Positions 60,293 through 64,000 of a stretch of 64,000 nt of DNA are shown piece after piece; within the stretch, counting starts at the first letter, position 1, and every line of letters starts with the position of its first letter. The position numbers and the translations under genes were made by a program. The notes beneath the pieces were generated by a model. It worked only from the letters and a program-made list of their open reading frames with translations, was not told the DNA's origin and did no database searches. The stretch spans positions 115,603,157 through 115,667,156 of the forward strand of contig NC_079492.1 of NCBI RefSeq assembly GCF_020520425.1. Direction: 5' to 3'. This DNA comes from Spinacia oleracea. Taxonomy: Eukaryota; Streptophyta; Magnoliopsida; Caryophyllales; Amaranthaceae.

Positions 60293-62300
60293 ATGCCTGC
60301 AGCTGTCTTATCTGAGAATACCTACCAAGGAGTTTATCTCATGCCCAAAGATAATACCCCTAGTTCTATTTCATTCAGAAGGTAACGTATTAATTATTCC
60401 TCTCTATCTCTTCCTCTTTTCTTTTATTGTACGTGTAATTGTTGTGTATTTTTTTTTGAAACCGGTAACGCGAAAATACATTATTAGGACTCCCTCCGGC
60501 CCTCATTTTGGCCCTCACTAGCTATCTCTAATATTAAACTTTCTACCACATTATATTCATGTATTATATTTATATGGGAAACCAATTAAACCATTCCTTC
60601 ACCCCCTTTTGATCGGAACCATATTTCATCAGTAATGTAAATCCCTATATTATATATACATACTACCTCTGTTCCTTAATGTTCTTTACGCTTTGGAATA
60701 TGTGTCTAAAGTATGAAAACTTTGAACGTGGATTCTCACTGTTATATACATCAAAATGTTATCATGTAAGATCTTGTTATATTGGTCTCGTTATCTATTT
60801 TCAAAATATCAAACTTTTATAAATTTTTCACATACGGAAATGAATATATAAGTCGTTAAATATTGCATTGCATTCCGTGTAAATAGTAAGCGTAAAGAAC
60901 ATTAAGGAACGGAGGTAGTACATTTTTTGATACATGCATACTCCCTCCTTGAATTCCAATCTGTGTGGTTTTCAAATTTTAATTAATTGCATAAAACTAA
61001 TACTCCATACTTCCTACGTTAAGAAAAATTTGAAATAATTTTACAAAGGTGTACGAAGTAGTGAGAATCAAAACAGTCAAAGTTTACATCGAAAAGTCAA
61101 ATGTGCAACTACTCCCTCCGTCCCTTAATACTCGACCTATTTTGACTTTTTCACTATTCACATAATTTACTTTGACCCTATTTTATTTCTAGTATATGAA
61201 AACAAATGTTGACCATCTTAATATATATTTTTAAAATATTAATATTTTATAAGTTTTTATAATATGTAGTTAAAGAAATTGGTGGTCAAAGTTGTGCACT
61301 GACAAGCGTGACCGGTCAAAACAGGTCGAGTATTAAGTGACGGAGGGAGTATTTTTTAAAATCGGGGGCTACGGCCTACGGGTATGAATGTGTTAGTGTT
61401 ATTTACACACAGTACATCTAACTAGAATATAATTAATATTCTTTTGGTGACTTGGTGTGTAGGTTGGAGGGAAAAGTTGCAATAGTAACGGGTGGAGCAA
61501 GAGGAATTGGAGAAGCAACGGTAAGACTATTTGTTAAGCACGGTGCTAAGGTGGTGATTGCCGACGTGGAAGATACCCTAGGCAAATCCTTGGCGGACTC
61601 TCTCTCTCCGTCCGCCACCTTCGTCCACTGCGACGTCAGCCTCGAAGACGACGTCCACAACCTAGTGGACACGGCTGTGTCACTGTATGGAAGACTAGAT
61701 ATACTCTTAAACAATGCCGGGGTGTTAGGGTCCCAAACTAAGTGTAACAAAAGCATCCTTAACTTTGACCCTAACGAATTTGACAGCATTATGTCGGTCA
61801 ACGTTAAAGGGGTAGCCTTAGGGATCAAGCATGCTGCCCGTGTGATGATACCACGAGGCGGTGGCTGCATCATCTCGACCTCTAGCGTGGCGGGCGTCAT
61901 GGGTGGGATGGGCCCCCACGCCTATACGGCGTCAAAGCATGCGATTGTGGGCTTAACAAAGAACACGGCGTGTGAGTTAGGGCGGTTCGGGATCCGAGTT
62001 AATTGTATATCTCCCTTTGGGGTGGCAACTTCCATGCTTATCAATGCATGGAGAAGTGATGAAGATGAAGATGATGAAATGGAATCGGGATTGGGATTGG
62101 GATTGCCACGTGAGGAAGAAGTGGAGAAAACGGAGGAGTTTGTAAGAGGATTGGCTACTTTGAAAGGTGTTACTTTGAAACCAAAGGACATTGCTGAGGC
62201 TGCACTTTACTTAGCTAGTGATGAGTCTAGGTATGTCAGTGGTCATAATCTTGTTGTTGATGGTGGATTTACTACCTCCAAAAATTGTGTTGCTTTATGA
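60293..62300 (+). CDS. Short-chain dehydrogenase/reductase, SDR110C type
   Basis: Two exons, 60293-60381 and 61463-62300, joined in phase 2, giving 308 residues. Classical SDR features: cofactor loop TGGARGIG, acidic VVIADVED after beta-2 (NAD preference), NNAG, Ser of STSSVAG, catalytic YTASK, and [11 protein letters not shown]. The C-terminus [13 protein letters not shown] is typical of the ABA2/SDR2-SDR3/secoisolariciresinol-dehydrogenase-like group, which oxidises alcohols of hormones or specialised metabolites. The short first exon (MPAAVLSEN...) resembles the Arabidopsis SDR2 start. An acidic insert [15 protein letters not shown] follows the catalytic core and looks lineage-specific. 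The substrate cannot be told from sequence. Intron 1 carries two MITEs. Confidence 0.93.
60663..60918. mobile_element. ~255-bp MITE in SDR intron
   Basis: CTACCTCTGTTCCTTAATG to AACGGAGGTAG, TA on both sides. Same family as 34499-34751 and 62870-63124. Confidence 0.85.
61112..61349. mobile_element. Stowaway-like MITE in SDR intron
   Basis: CTCCCTCCGTCCCTTAATAC to ATTAAGTGACGGAGGGAG, with TA at 61110-61111 and 61350-61351. Inverse relative of 20739-20998. It ends 113 bp before exon 2. Confidence 0.85.
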
Positions 62301-62563
62301 CCATTTCCACCCATTCTTTTAACCTAATTTTTCTTCATTATATTATTAGTTCAAACTAGGCAAAAGTGTGTTGCAGAAATTACCAAAGATTTTTAGTATA
62401 TAATAGTGGCACTATAAATTTGGTGCAGGTTTGAGGTTTACCAAAGTCCTTTGAAAATAGGAAGGAGTTTGAAAAGTGGTAGAAAAAAAGAATCAAAGTA
62501 TATTTTATTAATTCATTAATTACACCTCGTACTTGTATCACATGGTTCACTCATATTCATATA

Positions 62564-62822
62564 CTTCCTCCGTCTTTTAATACTCGCAACGTTTGGACTT
62601 TTGCCACTATTCATATAATCTACTTTGACTATTCGTAGTGTTTTTTATATAAGATAAAACATAGTCATGTGGGATCTTGTTAGATTCGTCTCAATGTGTA
62701 TTTTCAAAATATCAACTTTTTATAATTTTTGCATAAAGAGAATTTAAGATATAAATGATCAAAGTTGTGCATCGGCATGCGTGAAACTAACAAACGTTGC
62801 GAGTAATAAAAGACGGAGGAAG
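62564..62822. mobile_element. Stowaway-like MITE downstream of SDR
   Basis: CTTCCTCCGTCTTTTAATAC and AATAAAAGACGGAGGAAG, between TA dinucleotides. Internal GCAACGTTTGG / AACGTTGCG words are also inverted. Confidence 0.85.
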
Positions 62823-62869
62823 TATATCATTATTTATGTGTGTCTAACTCTTTATATACCAAAAACATA

Positions 62870-63124
62870 CTACCTCCGTTTCAAAAAATTCTTTACAGTT
62901 ACTATTTGCACGAACTCCAATGCAATATTTAACCACTGATATATTCAATTTCGTATGTGGAAAAATTATAAAAAGTTGATATTCTGAAAATACGTATCGA
63001 TACCAATCTAATAAGATCTTACATGTAACGTTTTGATGTATATAATAGTGAGAATTTACGGTCAAAGTTTTCATATTTTGGACACATATTCCAAAGCGTA
63101 AAGAACTTTCAGAAACGGAGGAAG
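62870..63124. mobile_element. ~255-bp MITE, third copy of family
   Basis: CTACCTCCGTTTCAAAAAATT to TTTCAGAAACGGAGGAAG, flanked by TA, in opposite orientation to 60663-60918 (ACTATTTGCACGAACTCC shared in inverse). Confidence 0.85.
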
Positions 63125-64000
63125 TATTTAAATTCTAATGCTTCATGTATGTACTCCATTTTACCTACCTAGTAATGAAATGGAGTTTGTTTTGTTTTCG
63201 ATTTATTACTCCCCCGATTGTACATGTAACCATGAAAGTTTTTCAAAATAAAGGTATTTAAAGAGTAAGAAGGTAGTGGTACTATAAGTCAACAAGTATA
63301 TAGGAGGGTCCTTCTCATGGGAGAGCCCCTAATGGATAGAAACCAATAATGGAAAATAGACTACAATTACTACGAAGACTAATATTTAAATAATAAAAAA
63401 CTAAATGGCCGATAATTGCTATCATGGCTACTGACCGATTTGCCGATGAACACTAATTTTAACGATATTTTCAATTTCCTTGAATTCCGTATTTTCAAGT
63501 ATAATTGATGAGCTTGTAATGGTTAACTTTACGTTTGAGTCACCTACTGTCCTAATCTCCTTGAAAGCTAATGGTTGAAATTCCAATTTTCTCAACAAGC
63601 ACTAATGATTGTAAGGATTCGTTGTGCAAAAGTACGAATTTAATTGACTTGTGAGCACATGGTTATCACTTTTGTTTAAATAAATCGAACATGATATATA
63701 GGACTATAGGCGTAACTTTAAGTGATACTTATAAGATCATAATATATAAGACTATAAGAGTATTATATTTCATCTTTTGATTTATATGGATCTCCTGACC
63801 ATCGAAGAGGGTACTCCAACTTAATTTTCTTTCACTTTTTTATGTTATTCAGAATATAAAAAGTCAACTAAGACAAAAAAAGTCAATCTGATCCAATAGT
63901 ACAAGAAAATACCTAATTTGGCACAAATTATACAAATGTTTAATGCTAATGCTATTATAGGTATTACCACTAGGCACTAGCTCACTAGTTAGTGCTGGAT
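63125..64000. other. Intergenic AT-rich DNA to window end
   Basis: No gene, repeat or regulatory site could be supported. Confidence 0.4.

Noticed and set aside
61433-61900. 155-codon minus-strand frame
   Set aside because: Antisense of the SDR catalytic domain.
39300-64000. CRISPR arrays, operons, ribosome-binding sites
   Set aside because: The window is eukaryotic. The regular repeats seen (58191-58375) have no spacers and are a minisatellite.

Overview
This window is plant nuclear DNA. It has split genes with GT/AG introns, plant-type LTR retrotransposons, and many Stowaway-like MITEs with the CTCCCTCCGTCCC terminus inserted at TA. MITE and gene content suggest a Caryophyllales/Amaranthaceae genome such as spinach, beet or goosefoot. 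That placement is inference, not something the sequence proves.

Layout. (1) 1-10133: a Ty1/copia element (element 1, + strand) cut by the left window edge. Its gag-pol frame carries two in-frame TAG stops. (2) 10134-14966: intergenic DNA with decayed repeats, including a 449-bp hAT-like element. (3) 14967-17559: a five-exon, two-domain WRKY transcription factor gene of the WRKY33 type (- strand). (4) 17784-22271: nested MITEs, tRNA-derived SINEs and a TA microsatellite. (5) 22272-33916: an eight-exon F-box/LRR gene of the FBL3 type (- strand). An 8.1-kb copia element (element 2, 23318-31417, same orientation) sits in coding exon 5; by eye its LTRs are identical, its gag-pol frame is intact, and it has a perfect 5-bp target duplication. 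(6) 34121-41107: a nest of transposons up to five levels deep, enclosing a broken CCCH zinc-finger gene fragment, a Helitron, and a SINE inside the Helitron. (7) 41108-46223: decayed repeats, a possible pseudo-exon and a long-TIR element. (8) 46229-50345: a decayed 4.1-kb LTR element with 153/154-bp LTRs. (9) 50763-59415: a five-exon U2 snRNP B'' gene (+) with a 5.9-kb intron. (10) 60293-62300: a two-exon short-chain dehydrogenase gene (+) with MITEs in its intron, followed by AT-rich intergenic DNA with two more MITEs.

WRKY, U2B'' and SDR look intact. FBL3 would encode 662 residues without element 2, but as written its frame ends six codons into the LTR.

The most unusual signal is in the untranslated leaders of the two copia elements. 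The leaders are otherwise strongly diverged, yet both carry a long-range perfect 12-bp inverted repeat about 0.75-0.9 kb upstream of gag. It encloses repeated mini-hairpins with a constant CTGCG loop and stems that have changed by compensatory base-pair substitutions. This points to a selected RNA structure. Both elements also have a pyrimidine-rich TTGTAG acceptor-like site 5-9 nt before the gag ATG, and two conserved blocks in the 3' noncoding region. All calls come from reading the sequence; no searches or folding programs were run.
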